The notes under the pieces: model-generated | Told to the model about the DNA's origin: nothing | The model's input: only the letters and a program-made list of their open reading frames with translations | Databases searched by the model: none | Shown: positions 1 through 6,929 of the stretch, piece after piece | How the letters are laid out: each line of letters opens with the position of its first letter | Numbering within the stretch: position 1 is the first letter of the stretch | Translations under genes and position numbers: made by a program | Source of the DNA: Eubacteriales bacterium | GTDB lineage: Bacteria; Bacillota; Clostridia; Christensenellales; SZUA-584 | Length of the DNA stretch: 18,812 nucleotides | Direction of reading: 5' to 3' | Assembly: GCA_028711205.1 (NCBI GenBank) | Contig: JAQTSP010000016.1 | Location: 1 to 18,812, forward strand

Positions 1-27
1 AATAATCCAATTAAAAATATTGTACAT
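1..27 (-). CDS. N-terminal start of a divergent gene, cut by the window edge
   Basis: On the minus strand an excellent Shine-Dalgarno AGGAGG (positions 38-33) precedes two consecutive ATG codons (30-28 and 27-25). The second has the better spacing (5 nt), so I place the start at 27. The visible codons read M-Y-N-I-F-N-W-I-I and stay open to the window edge. Nine residues are too few to name a family; the hydrophobic run would fit a membrane segment but proves nothing. The gene would be transcribed divergently from the acyltransferase operon and share its regulatory region. The call rests only on the ribosome binding site, the start codons and the open frame. Confidence 0.45.
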
Positions 28-37
28 CATGGCCTCC

Positions 38-50
38 TGTTTGACAAACA
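38..50. repeat. 13-nt perfect palindrome upstream of the divergent start
   Basis: TGTTTGACAAACA is a perfect dyad (arms TGTTTG and CAAACA around one A). It abuts the AGGAGG ribosome binding site of the left-edge minus-strand gene and contains a TTGACA hexamer on the plus strand, although no good -10 follows that hexamer. It could be an operator or a leader hairpin for the minus-strand gene. Function is inferred from position only. Confidence 0.4.
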
Positions 51-78
51 TTTCCCAGCATTTTTATTAACCATATAA

Positions 79-132
79 AATGGTATGTTTTATTATTATT
101 TGATATGTATTGACAACCGGATACATACCATT
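79..132. repeat. 10-bp inverted repeat flanking the -35 box (operator-like)
   Basis: AATGGTATGT at 79-88 and ACATACCATT at 123-132 are exact inverted copies separated by 34 bp. The right copy fills the spacer and touches the -10 of the plus-strand promoter, and the left copy lies between the divergent start codons. Two half-sites flanking a -35 box suggest a repressor or activator that loops or spans the promoter, possibly controlling both directions. Confidence 0.5.
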
Positions 133-137
133 ATAAA
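110..137 (+). promoter_or_regulatory. SigA-type promoter for the acyltransferase operon
   Basis: A perfect -35 TTGACA (110-115) is followed after 16 bp by TATAAA (132-137), in very AT-rich surroundings. This would start a transcript near 144, leaving a leader of roughly 57 nt before the MBOAT start at 201. It overlaps the right arm of the 79-132 inverted repeat and the left half of the 131-149 palindrome, so initiation is likely regulated. Confidence 0.6.
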
Positions 138-149
138 ATAATTTTATAA
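131..149. repeat. 19-nt perfect palindrome over the -10 and start region
   Basis: TTATAAAATAATTTTATAA is a perfect dyad (9-bp arms around one A) covering the -10 element and the predicted transcription start. It may be an operator, or simply AT-rich promoter sequence. The perfect symmetry over 19 nt is why it is listed. Confidence 0.4.
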
Positions 150-200
150 ATATATCCTGTGACTTGTTTATTCTATCAGCTTATTTGAAGGATCTCATAT

Positions 201-1616
201 ATGGTATTTAGTACTCCGGTTTTTTTATTTATTTTTTTGCCTATTACTATTTTAATATATTATTTGTCACCGCAAAAAATCAGGAATATGATTTTGCTCA
301 TAGCCAGCCTGCTCTTTTACGCTTGGGGCGAACCGAAAATGATCATCATATTACTGATTTCCATTATATTAAACTATTTATTCGGTTTGTTCATTAATAG
401 CGCAAAAAAAGCCGCTGCAAAAAAGATACTGCTTGCCATCGCTGTATTGGTCAATATTTGCATATTGATCCTCTTTAAATATGCCGGTTTTATTGTGGTT
501 AATATTAACCGGATATTGCATATTAGTCTGGCAGCACCAAATATTCCGTTGCCCATCGGAATCTCATTTTTTACTTTCCAGGCGCTGTCGTACGTTATTG
601 ATGTATACAGGAACGACGGTAAAGTTCAAAAGAATATACTGTCTCTGGCCCTTTATATATCATTTTTCCCGCAGCTTATCGCCGGGCCCATTGTCAGATA
701 TAAGGATATTGAAGATCAAATACAAAACCGTCATGTTGATTACAAGAAGATGACTGAAGGTGTGCAAAGGTTCATTATCGGTTTGTCAAAAAAAGTGTTG
801 ATCGCCAATACGGTCGCATATACAGCAGATTGTATTTTTAGCGTTGACGTGGGAAACTGGACAACAGGCATGGGATGGTTGGCAATCATCTGCTATACAT
901 TGCAGATTTATTTTGATTTCTCGGGTTACTCCGATATGGCGATCGGCCTTGGTAAAATGTTTGGGTTCGAATTCCTGGAAAACTTTAATTATCCATACAT
1001 TTCTTCTTCAATACGGGAATTTTGGAGAAGATGGCATATCTCGTTATCAAGATGGTTTCGAGATTATCTCTATATACCGCTGGGAGGCAGCCGGGCCGGC
1101 AAATTGCGTATGTACTTGAACCAATTGATCATATTTATACTCTGCGGTATGTGGCATGGCGCAAGCTGGAACTTTCTGATATGGGGCCTGTTACATGGAA
1201 CGTTTCTGGTTCTTGAACGCATGACACCGGGCAGGCTGCTTGGAAAAGTTGCCCGGCCCTTCCGCCACGTCTATACCATGCTTGTTGTCATCATTGCCTG
1301 GGTATTTTTCAGAGCCGAATCATTAACCGATTCGGCAAGCATTGTCATGACTTTGTTTGGGAAAGAAACAACAGGCAGCGGATACAACGCTGTGCAATAC
1401 CTTACACCGTTATTGATAGTTGTTATCGGAATAGGAATCGCCGTGTCAACAGGGCTGCCGACAGCATTGTTAAATAGATTTAAGCATGCATGCAAAAAAA
1501 GAGCCGGCATTGCCGTTAATATATTGACTATATTAGGGTGTATTTCATTGTTATTCCTGGCGGTTATCACACTTGCATCTGATGCATATAACCCGTTTAT
1601 ATATTTTAAATTCTAA
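201..1616 (+). CDS. MBOAT-family membrane O-acyltransferase (AlgI/DltB-like)
   Basis: This 471-residue polytopic membrane protein is of the AlgI/DltB type, which moves an acyl group (usually acetyl) across the membrane for use on an extracytoplasmic polysaccharide. Hydrophobic segments run through the protein from residue 6 to about 465. Diagnostic MBOAT signatures are visible: PQLIAGPIVRY near 157-167, the YFDFSGYSDMAIG stretch near 237-249, the WRRWH cluster at 275-279 and GMWHG with the presumed catalytic His at 319, followed by a second conserved His at 332. The length matches AlgI-like proteins. The start is supported by GAAGGATC upstream. The next gene follows after 14 nt and encodes an AlgJ/AlgX-like protein, the usual partner, so the pair forms an acetylation module. 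Donor and target glycan are inferred from context. Family assignment is secure. Confidence 0.93.
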   Translation: MVFSTPVFLFIFLPITILIYYLSPQKIRNMILLIASLLFYAWGEPKMIIILLISIILNYLFGLFINSAKKAAAKKILLAIAVLVNICILILFKYAGFIVVNINRILHISLAAPNIPLPIGISFFTFQALSYVIDVYRNDGKVQKNILSLALYISFFPQLIAGPIVRYKDIEDQIQNRHVDYKKMTEGVQRFIIGLSKKVLIANTVAYTADCIFSVDVGNWTTGMGWLAIICYTLQIYFDFSGYSDMAIGLGKMFGFEFLENFNYPYISSSIREFWRRWHISLSRWFRDYLYIPLGGSRAGKLRMYLNQLIIFILCGMWHGASWNFLIWGLLHGTFLVLERMTPGRLLGKVARPFRHVYTMLVVIIAWVFFRAESLTDSASIVMTLFGKETTGSGYNAVQYLTPLLIVVIGIGIAVSTGLPTALLNRFKHACKKRAGIAVNILTILGCISLLFLAVITLASDAYNPFIYFKF

Positions 1617-1630
1617 GAAAGGATCAAAAT

Positions 1631-2794
1631 ATGGCGAAAGAACAAAAGGCAATACACATAATACTGTTTTGGGCGTTTACCATACTATTATTATTGCCAT
1701 TCGCCTTGATGCCGGTTTTAGGTGCTTCTTTTGACACAAGTGTTGAAATGCGCGAATCAGCACCCAGCCCTGAATTATCTTTAGTTAAGTTGGCAGATTT
1801 TCCAAAACTCTACGAAGATTATTTCAGTGATAATTTTGCTGCAAGAAATAATTTTGTTAACCTGAATTCATTCATCAGGTATGCCATATTCAATACGTCT
1901 TCAACAGATAGCATTGCTGCCGGGAAGGACGGATGGCTATACTATACTGATGAGGAGAATATCGATCTGCTCAGATCGAGCGGCATGTACAGCGAAGAAG
2001 AGCTGGAAGCTTTCTTTGACAACATTGTGATGATGCAAAACTATTATGACAGCAAGGGCGTTGAATTCATTATTGTGCTGATCCCGAGTAAATCTACCGT
2101 GTATCCCGAATATATCTGTGGATTCGATGAACAAAGCAATGCCTACACCCCCATAGATCAAGTAACCGACTATATTATAAGCAATGATCCAAGCATTCAT
2201 ATTATTAATGTGAAGGATGAATTATTAAAATACAAAGATGATATACGATTGTATTTTAAAACCGATACACATTGGAATTATGAGGGCGCATACATCGGTT
2301 ACCGATATATTATTGAATATCTTAATGATAGCATGGTTATAGATTCACAACCACAAAATGTTTTATTTGAACCGAATACCAAGCTGATGGATTTAAGCAA
2401 AATGCTGAACATTGGCGGACTGTATGACATGGATGAGGCATATAATATATCCGTGTTACCATCAAACCATACAGAAGAATACAGCGATGAGGGCCTCGAA
2501 GAAACAATCAACGGCATTGCGAATCCGTTTGAGATTCATATGTATGAAAATAATGATGCCGACAACCTTTCAGTGCTTATTTTTCACGACTCATTTATTG
2601 CTTCCTGGAACATGAAGGGACTGCTGTCGGCGCATTTTTCAAAAACAGCATTTATTTGGACTTATTATCAAAGCCCGCAGATTATCGACCTCATTAATCC
2701 GGACGTGGTGATACTTGAATGTACCGAACGTTATATCAGGGAGGCGCTCATGACTTTCATGCCGGATTTACCGGATTACAGAAAAGGCTCATGA
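1631..2794 (+). CDS. AlgJ/AlgX-like SGNH (DHHW family) O-acetyltransferase
   Basis: This 387-residue protein has one N-terminal membrane anchor (about residues 8-32) and an extracytoplasmic domain. AlgJ/AlgX relatives take the acyl group passed by an MBOAT protein and O-acetylate the exported polysaccharide, or bind that polysaccharide. Visible hallmarks are GKDGWLYY (98-105), IPSKSTVYPEYI (151-162), TDTHWN with the Asp212/His214 pair (211-216), and HDSF with the likely nucleophile Ser321. A complete D-H-S triad suggests an active enzyme rather than a scaffold. It begins 14 nt after the MBOAT stop, with AAAGGATC as ribosome binding site, so the two are co-transcribed. GC content is clearly low here (16 of 60 bases in 1801-1860). 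An alternative is a catalytically silent partner; which sugar is acetylated cannot be told. Confidence 0.85.
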   Translation: MAKEQKAIHIILFWAFTILLLLPFALMPVLGASFDTSVEMRESAPSPELSLVKLADFPKLYEDYFSDNFAARNNFVNLNSFIRYAIFNTSSTDSIAAGKDGWLYYTDEENIDLLRSSGMYSEEELEAFFDNIVMMQNYYDSKGVEFIIVLIPSKSTVYPEYICGFDEQSNAYTPIDQVTDYIISNDPSIHIINVKDELLKYKDDIRLYFKTDTHWNYEGAYIGYRYIIEYLNDSMVIDSQPQNVLFEPNTKLMDLSKMLNIGGLYDMDEAYNISVLPSNHTEEYSDEGLEETINGIANPFEIHMYENNDADNLSVLIFHDSFIASWNMKGLLSAHFSKTAFIWTYYQSPQIIDLINPDVVILECTERYIREALMTFMPDLPDYRKGS

Positions 2795-2863
2795 TACTCG
2801 TGCAGGGGCCCCTTTGTGCCGATCTCGTTTTTTGGATGGCTATTCACAGCAAATAAACAAAAA

Positions 2864-2998
2864 CTACGCATGCTTTTTGATTAAATTGATCAGCGCCTTT
2901 ATTTCCTTGAAAAAAACAGATCCGTTTATAGCTATATAAATCATGAATACGGCCAGCCCTTTGACGGCGGCAAAGATAAGCCTGGCAACAAGCTTTTT
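2864..2998 (-). pseudogene. Possible C-terminal remnant of a lost minus-strand gene
   Basis: The 285-bp gap between the AlgX-like gene and ugd is not empty-looking. On the minus strand an open frame ends at 2864 with about 44 codons that read like a real protein tail: a basic patch, a hydrophobic segment (ARLIFAAVKGLAVFMIYIAI) and an amphipathic basic end (FFKEIKALINLIKKHA). Such an ending is common in membrane-associated glycosyltransferases or flippases of these loci. No start codon with a ribosome binding site precedes it, and further upstream the frame only shadows ugd. I read it as debris of a gene cut when ugd or the acetylation module was inserted. It could also be chance. Confidence 0.35.
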
Positions 2999-3079
2999 TG
3001 TATGATATATTACTATTAAGGTTAACCCTGCCCCATTATTATAGAAAGTAAATAAGCAAATCAGATTAAAGGAGCTTCT

Positions 3080-4405
3080 ATGAACATCGGAGTAATCGGT
3101 ACAGGTTACGTGGGACTGGTACAGGGCGTTATACTCGCAGAATTTGGCATGAATATCGTATGTATGGATATTTCCAAAGATAAGATCGATATGCTCAACC
3201 GTGGCGAACTGCCGATTTTTGAACCAGGTCTCAAAGAACTGCTCGATAAAAATGTTGCTGCAAACCGGCTGCGGTTTACAACCAATATCAAAGATACGAT
3301 AAACAGCGACGTCATCTTTATTGCCGTGGGGACACCACCAAAAGATGATGGTAGCGCTAATGTCAAATATGTACTGGACACCGCAAAAAACATTGCAACG
3401 CACATGGACAAATATAAGGTGATTGTCAACAAATCAACCGTTCCGGTAGGCACAGGCAGGCAAGTGACAGGTATCGTGCAACAAACACTTGATGCATGTG
3501 GCAAAGAGACAGACTTTGATGTGGTATCCAATCCGGAATTTTTACGCGAAGACAAAGCGGTGAGAGACTGCCTGACACCCGATCGCATCATCATCGGTAC
3601 AACCTCCGAAAAAGCGAGGAAAATCATGCAGCGCGTGTACAGCGTACTATATCTCAACAAGACGCCATTTTTGTTTACCAACCTTGAAACAGCAGAAATG
3701 ATCAAATATGCATCCAACGCATTCTTGGCCGTGAAGATCAGTTTCATTAACGAAATGGCGCTGCTGGCCGAAAAAACCGGCGCTGATATACAACAGATTG
3801 CACAGGCAATGGGTATGGACGGCCGTATATCACCGAAATTTTTACACGCCGGCCCCGGGTTTGGCGGCTCCTGCTTTCCAAAGGATACGCGCGCCATCGT
3901 TGATACTGCAAGACAACACGGCGAAGAAATGATGGTTATTGATGCGGCAATCCGTGCCAACGAAAAGCAGAAACAAAAGATGATCCATAAAATCCGTTTT
4001 ACCCTCAGCGAATCAGGCGACCTGTCCGATATGACCATCGGTATCCTCGGGCTGTCATTCAAACCGGACACCGATGATATACGCGACGCACCGTCCCTTG
4101 ACATCATCGGCGGCCTGGTTGATGCGGGCGCACACATCAGAGCATATTGCCCCGAAGGCATTGAAGCAGCCAAAGGGCATCTTGTGCACATCGGCCATGT
4201 GATAACATATGCCGCAAACGAATATCAGGCGGCCGAAGGTGCAGACGCGCTCGTTCTCGTCACAGAATGGAATCAGTTTCGCGGGCTGGATCTGCAGCGT
4301 ATCAAACAAAATATGCGGGGTAGGTTTTTCTTTGATTTGAGAAATGTTTTCGCGGGAAGACCAGAGCTGGTCGCAGAATTTAATTATTTCGGTGTCGGCA
4401 GGTAA
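3080..4405 (+). CDS. ugd: UDP-glucose 6-dehydrogenase
   Basis: This cytoplasmic, NAD-dependent enzyme oxidises UDP-glucose in two steps to UDP-glucuronate. The 441-residue protein has full family length. It opens with the Rossmann nucleotide loop GTGYVG (7-12). It carries NPEFLRE (151-157), the AEMIKYASNAFLA helix with Lys209 and Asn213, and the catalytic cysteine in FGGSCFPKD (Cys265). The C-terminal UDP-binding domain includes GLSFKPDTDDIRDAPS. AAAGGAG precedes the start at good spacing. It stands alone on the plus strand, 285 bp after the acetylation pair, with no convincing promoter visible. It ends tail-to-tail (30 bp apart) with the UDP-glucuronate 4-epimerase gene. The two enzymes catalyse consecutive steps, giving UDP-galacturonate for the polysaccharide. 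Glucuronate may also be used directly. Confidence 0.96.
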   Translation: MNIGVIGTGYVGLVQGVILAEFGMNIVCMDISKDKIDMLNRGELPIFEPGLKELLDKNVAANRLRFTTNIKDTINSDVIFIAVGTPPKDDGSANVKYVLDTAKNIATHMDKYKVIVNKSTVPVGTGRQVTGIVQQTLDACGKETDFDVVSNPEFLREDKAVRDCLTPDRIIIGTTSEKARKIMQRVYSVLYLNKTPFLFTNLETAEMIKYASNAFLAVKISFINEMALLAEKTGADIQQIAQAMGMDGRISPKFLHAGPGFGGSCFPKDTRAIVDTARQHGEEMMVIDAAIRANEKQKQKMIHKIRFTLSESGDLSDMTIGILGLSFKPDTDDIRDAPSLDIIGGLVDAGAHIRAYCPEGIEAAKGHLVHIGHVITYAANEYQAAEGADALVLVTEWNQFRGLDLQRIKQNMRGRFFFDLRNVFAGRPELVAEFNYFGVGR

Positions 4406-4435
4406 TCAGTACCATTGAAAATTCATAGCCGTTTT

Positions 4436-5449
4436 TTATAGCTGGTAATAGCCTTTATACCAGTCAATAAATTTTTTAATACCGCTTTCTATACTTGTGC
4501 ATGGTTTGAATCCAATCGCTTCTTCCAAATCGTCAACATCGGCATATGTTCTGACAACATCTCCTGGCTGCATATCGAAATATAATTTCTTTGCCTTTAT
4601 TCCGATACAATCTTCTATAACAGAAATAAAATCCTCAAGCTTAACTGGCGTATTGTTACCTATATTATAAATCTTATATGGCGCGCTGCTGCTGCTCAAG
4701 TCTCCGTCGATATCGTTCCAGTCGCTGTTGCACCGGGGAATCACAGTTAAAAGCTGATACATTCCTTCAGCAATGTCGTCAATATACGTAAAATCACGTT
4801 CCATTTGCCCATGATTGAATACCTTGATAGGCTGGTGTCGGTATATCGCGTCCGCAAATGAATAGTATGCCATATCCGGCCGTCCCCACGGTCCATAGAC
4901 CGTAAAAAAACGCAGCCCTGTCGTCGGGATATCATACAAATGGCTGTAAGAGTGTGCCATCAGCTCGTTGGCCTTCTTGGTGGCCGCGTATAAACTGACC
5001 GGATGATCTACCGGATGATCTGTTGAAAAGGGGACCCTCGAATTGCCGCCATAAACCGAACTGGACGATGCGTATATCAAATGTTTGACACTGCTGTGCC
5101 TGCAGGCTTCCAAAATATTGACAAAACCAATGAGATTGGAATCCACATACGCATACGGATTGACGATACTGTATCTGACGCCGGCCTGTGCTGCAAGGTT
5201 GATAACATAGTCAAATGCATATTCTTCAAATAATGCATCGATGCTTTTCTTATCCTTTAAATCAATTTGATAGAACGTATAACCCTGCTTCTGTGTTAAA
5301 ATATCTTTACGTGCGGTTTTAAGCGTAACATCATAATAATCGTTCATGTTGTCAAGCCCGATAATACAAAAGCCTTTATCCAGCAAAAGTTTGGCAAGAT
5401 GAAATCCGATAAAACCAGATGCCCCTGTGATTAAAATAGTTTTAGTCAT
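4436..5449 (-). CDS. UDP-glucuronate 4-epimerase (CapI/LpsL type)
   Basis: This short-chain dehydrogenase-type epimerase of 337 residues is predicted to interconvert UDP-glucuronate and UDP-galacturonate. Starting at 5449 it reads MTKTILITGASGFIGFHLA, with the NAD-binding GASGFIG at 9-15. Also visible are NLAAQAGVRYS, the ASSSSVYGG serine stretch (Ser128-131), the catalytic Tyr154/Lys158 in YAATK, and RFFTVYGPWGRPDMA. These are typical of the glucuronate epimerase subgroup rather than plain GalE. The start was chosen because it restores the normal N-terminus and overlaps the flippase stop by 8 bp (ATGACTAA), implying translational coupling; a start at 5515 would add 22 unrelated residues. It is the last gene of the minus-strand run. 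No terminator is evident in the 30 bp before ugd. Exact substrate is inferred from the subgroup and the neighbouring ugd. Confidence 0.88.
   Translation of the reverse strand: MTKTILITGASGFIGFHLAKLLLDKGFCIIGLDNMNDYYDVTLKTARKDILTQKQGYTFYQIDLKDKKSIDALFEEYAFDYVINLAAQAGVRYSIVNPYAYVDSNLIGFVNILEACRHSSVKHLIYASSSSVYGGNSRVPFSTDHPVDHPVSLYAATKKANELMAHSYSHLYDIPTTGLRFFTVYGPWGRPDMAYYSFADAIYRHQPIKVFNHGQMERDFTYIDDIAEGMYQLLTVIPRCNSDWNDIDGDLSSSSAPYKIYNIGNNTPVKLEDFISVIEDCIGIKAKKLYFDMQPGDVVRTYADVDDLEEAIGFKPCTSIESGIKKFIDWYKGYYQL
4998..5021. repeat. Perfect 12-bp tandem duplication inside the epimerase gene
   Basis: ACCGGATGATCT occurs twice in direct contact (4998-5009 and 5010-5021). On the coding strand it yields DHPV-DHPV just before the SLYAATKK active-site segment. 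Relatives usually have one VDHPVS here with unrelated residues before it. The total length appears unchanged, so this is a local sequence copy rather than an added segment. Confidence 0.7.
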
Positions 5450-6929
5450 TCTTATAATCCGCTTTCCTTTTATTTTTAATTCTGTTGACAATGCTGCGGG
5501 TATATTGCAGTGCATATCCCCGAATGTCCTTGCCGATCAGCAGAATGATGCCACTATAGAGCGCGATACATACGCTGCCATAAATAATGAAATTAGCCGG
5601 CGCACCAAAGCTGAATTGACTTTTTGCGAACAGCAGCAATACTGTCGTCAAAGCGGCAGAAAACGCGATGATCATCGCATTTTTTAATATCGGCCGCCAG
5701 AGTATAAACTCGCGGCAGCTCAGCGCCTGTATGGCGCTGTTGACAATGGTGGAAACAATCAGCGCCAGCACAGCACCGATAGCGCCCATTGACGGTACCA
5801 GGAGTATATTCAGCAGTATGTTGAGCCCCAGCGAAATGAGTATCGCCGTCAGCATCGTTTTGGTCCGTCCCAGCGGCCGTAAGAGTAGCACGAGAACGCT
5901 TTGCTCCAGCATAAATACGATCGGATAGACAGATAACACGCGGAGTACCGGTGCAACACCCGCATACTCAGTGCCAAAGAAGAATGACACAAAGTCGTTC
6001 CCTACGGCGATAATACCCGAAGCAACCAGCAGCGTCTGGAATAGCAGAACAGAAAAAATCTTTGCAAAATATTCGCGCATCTTATCATAAGATTTGCTGC
6101 CCACACACTTTGACATGCGTGGGCTTGCCACGGATACAAGTGCTGCCGTCAGTATGATCAGCATACGCGCTACTTTAAGCGCCTGATCATATATGCCCGT
6201 TACCGCCTCCCCCGCAATACCGTATACAAAAAAGCGGCCGGTCTCGACAAATACCATGGCCAGCAAAAGGGGAATCATAAATGGAACGGCTTCTTTGATC
6301 ACCTCTTTATCAATCCATTTTATCGAAAAAATCCGGTATGTCCCCGCGAATTTTTTCAGGTTGAAAAACATCGACAGATTGCCAAGAAAAGCCGCGACGA
6401 TGTAAATTAACGAATATATGATGATATCATCCTTGCTTTTGACCAGTATAAAAATTAACGCCACCGCGATGATCTTAACGAATATGTTACGCGTGATCGT
6501 GATCCTAAACTCCTCCTGCCCGTTGTAAAACCAGCAGATATCGACGGTTGCGTTCAATATCAGAAACGCATTGACCGCATAAATCCATCCAACCTCAGAC
6601 ATCCCGGTAATCAGCAAAGGCAGGATAATACTTGGGATCAAAAACAGCACTGTTGTGAACACCTGTGTGCTGAAAATGTGCCGGAAGCGATCAAGCATCA
6701 CCATCTTATCTTCATGCGCCATCGCGATGGATCTTGTACCATAGATCAATACTCCAAACTGAGCGGCAATCGTCACAATCGTAAATATGGATTGCGCCGT
6801 GGAAAACATGCCCATCTGTGCCGGCAGTATGATTCGCGTCACGTAAGGCACCGTGATCATTGGCACGATAATGTTCAGCGCATTGTATATGAGATTATAA
6901 ATATAGTTTTTTGCAATTCTATTTTTCAA
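5442..6929 (-). CDS. Wzx-type polysaccharide flippase (MATE/MOP superfamily), TTG start
   Basis: This polytopic membrane protein of 495 residues is predicted to flip lipid-linked repeat units across the cytoplasmic membrane. From its start it reads LKNRIAKNYIYNLIYNALNI (initiator Leu read as Met) and continues PMITVPYVTRIILPAQMG, the typical opening of the polysaccharide transporter family, followed by about 12 to 14 hydrophobic helices. The start at 6929 is a TTG with GGAG 6 nt upstream. It overlaps the end of the preceding glycosyltransferase by 11 bp. A longer reading from 7079 would add 50 residues that merely shadow the glycosyltransferase. The end overlaps the epimerase start by 8 bp. 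Family is clear; substrate is not known. Confidence 0.9.
   Translation of the reverse strand: MKNRIAKNYIYNLIYNALNIIVPMITVPYVTRIILPAQMGMFSTAQSIFTIVTIAAQFGVLIYGTRSIAMAHEDKMVMLDRFRHIFSTQVFTTVLFLIPSIILPLLITGMSEVGWIYAVNAFLILNATVDICWFYNGQEEFRITITRNIFVKIIAVALIFILVKSKDDIIIYSLIYIVAAFLGNLSMFFNLKKFAGTYRIFSIKWIDKEVIKEAVPFMIPLLLAMVFVETGRFFVYGIAGEAVTGIYDQALKVARMLIILTAALVSVASPRMSKCVGSKSYDKMREYFAKIFSVLLFQTLLVASGIIAVGNDFVSFFFGTEYAGVAPVLRVLSVYPIVFMLEQSVLVLLLRPLGRTKTMLTAILISLGLNILLNILLVPSMGAIGAVLALIVSTIVNSAIQALSCREFILWRPILKNAMIIAFSAALTTVLLLFAKSQFSFGAPANFIIYGSVCIALYSGIILLIGKDIRGYALQYTRSIVNRIKNKRKADYKND

Noticed and set aside
2804..2813. AGGGGCCCCT palindrome followed by a T6 run, considered as a terminator for the acetylation operon
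   Set aside because: The arms meet with no loop, the flanks do not extend the pairing, and the T-run is about 14 nt away, so a functional hairpin is not supported.
2981..3079. Promoter candidates for ugd (for example TATTAT at 3037-3042)
   Set aside because: No -35 element with more than three matching bases lies at proper spacing, so no promoter is annotated.
3106..4191. A 361-codon minus-strand open frame opposite ugd
   Set aside because: It is a mirror of the ugd coding frame, serine- and methionine-rich low-complexity translation with no domain; ugd itself shows all catalytic motifs.
4401..4435. GGTA/TACC mini-stem and T6 run between ugd and the epimerase, considered as a bidirectional terminator
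   Set aside because: The stem is only 4 bp and separated from the T-run by about 18 nt.
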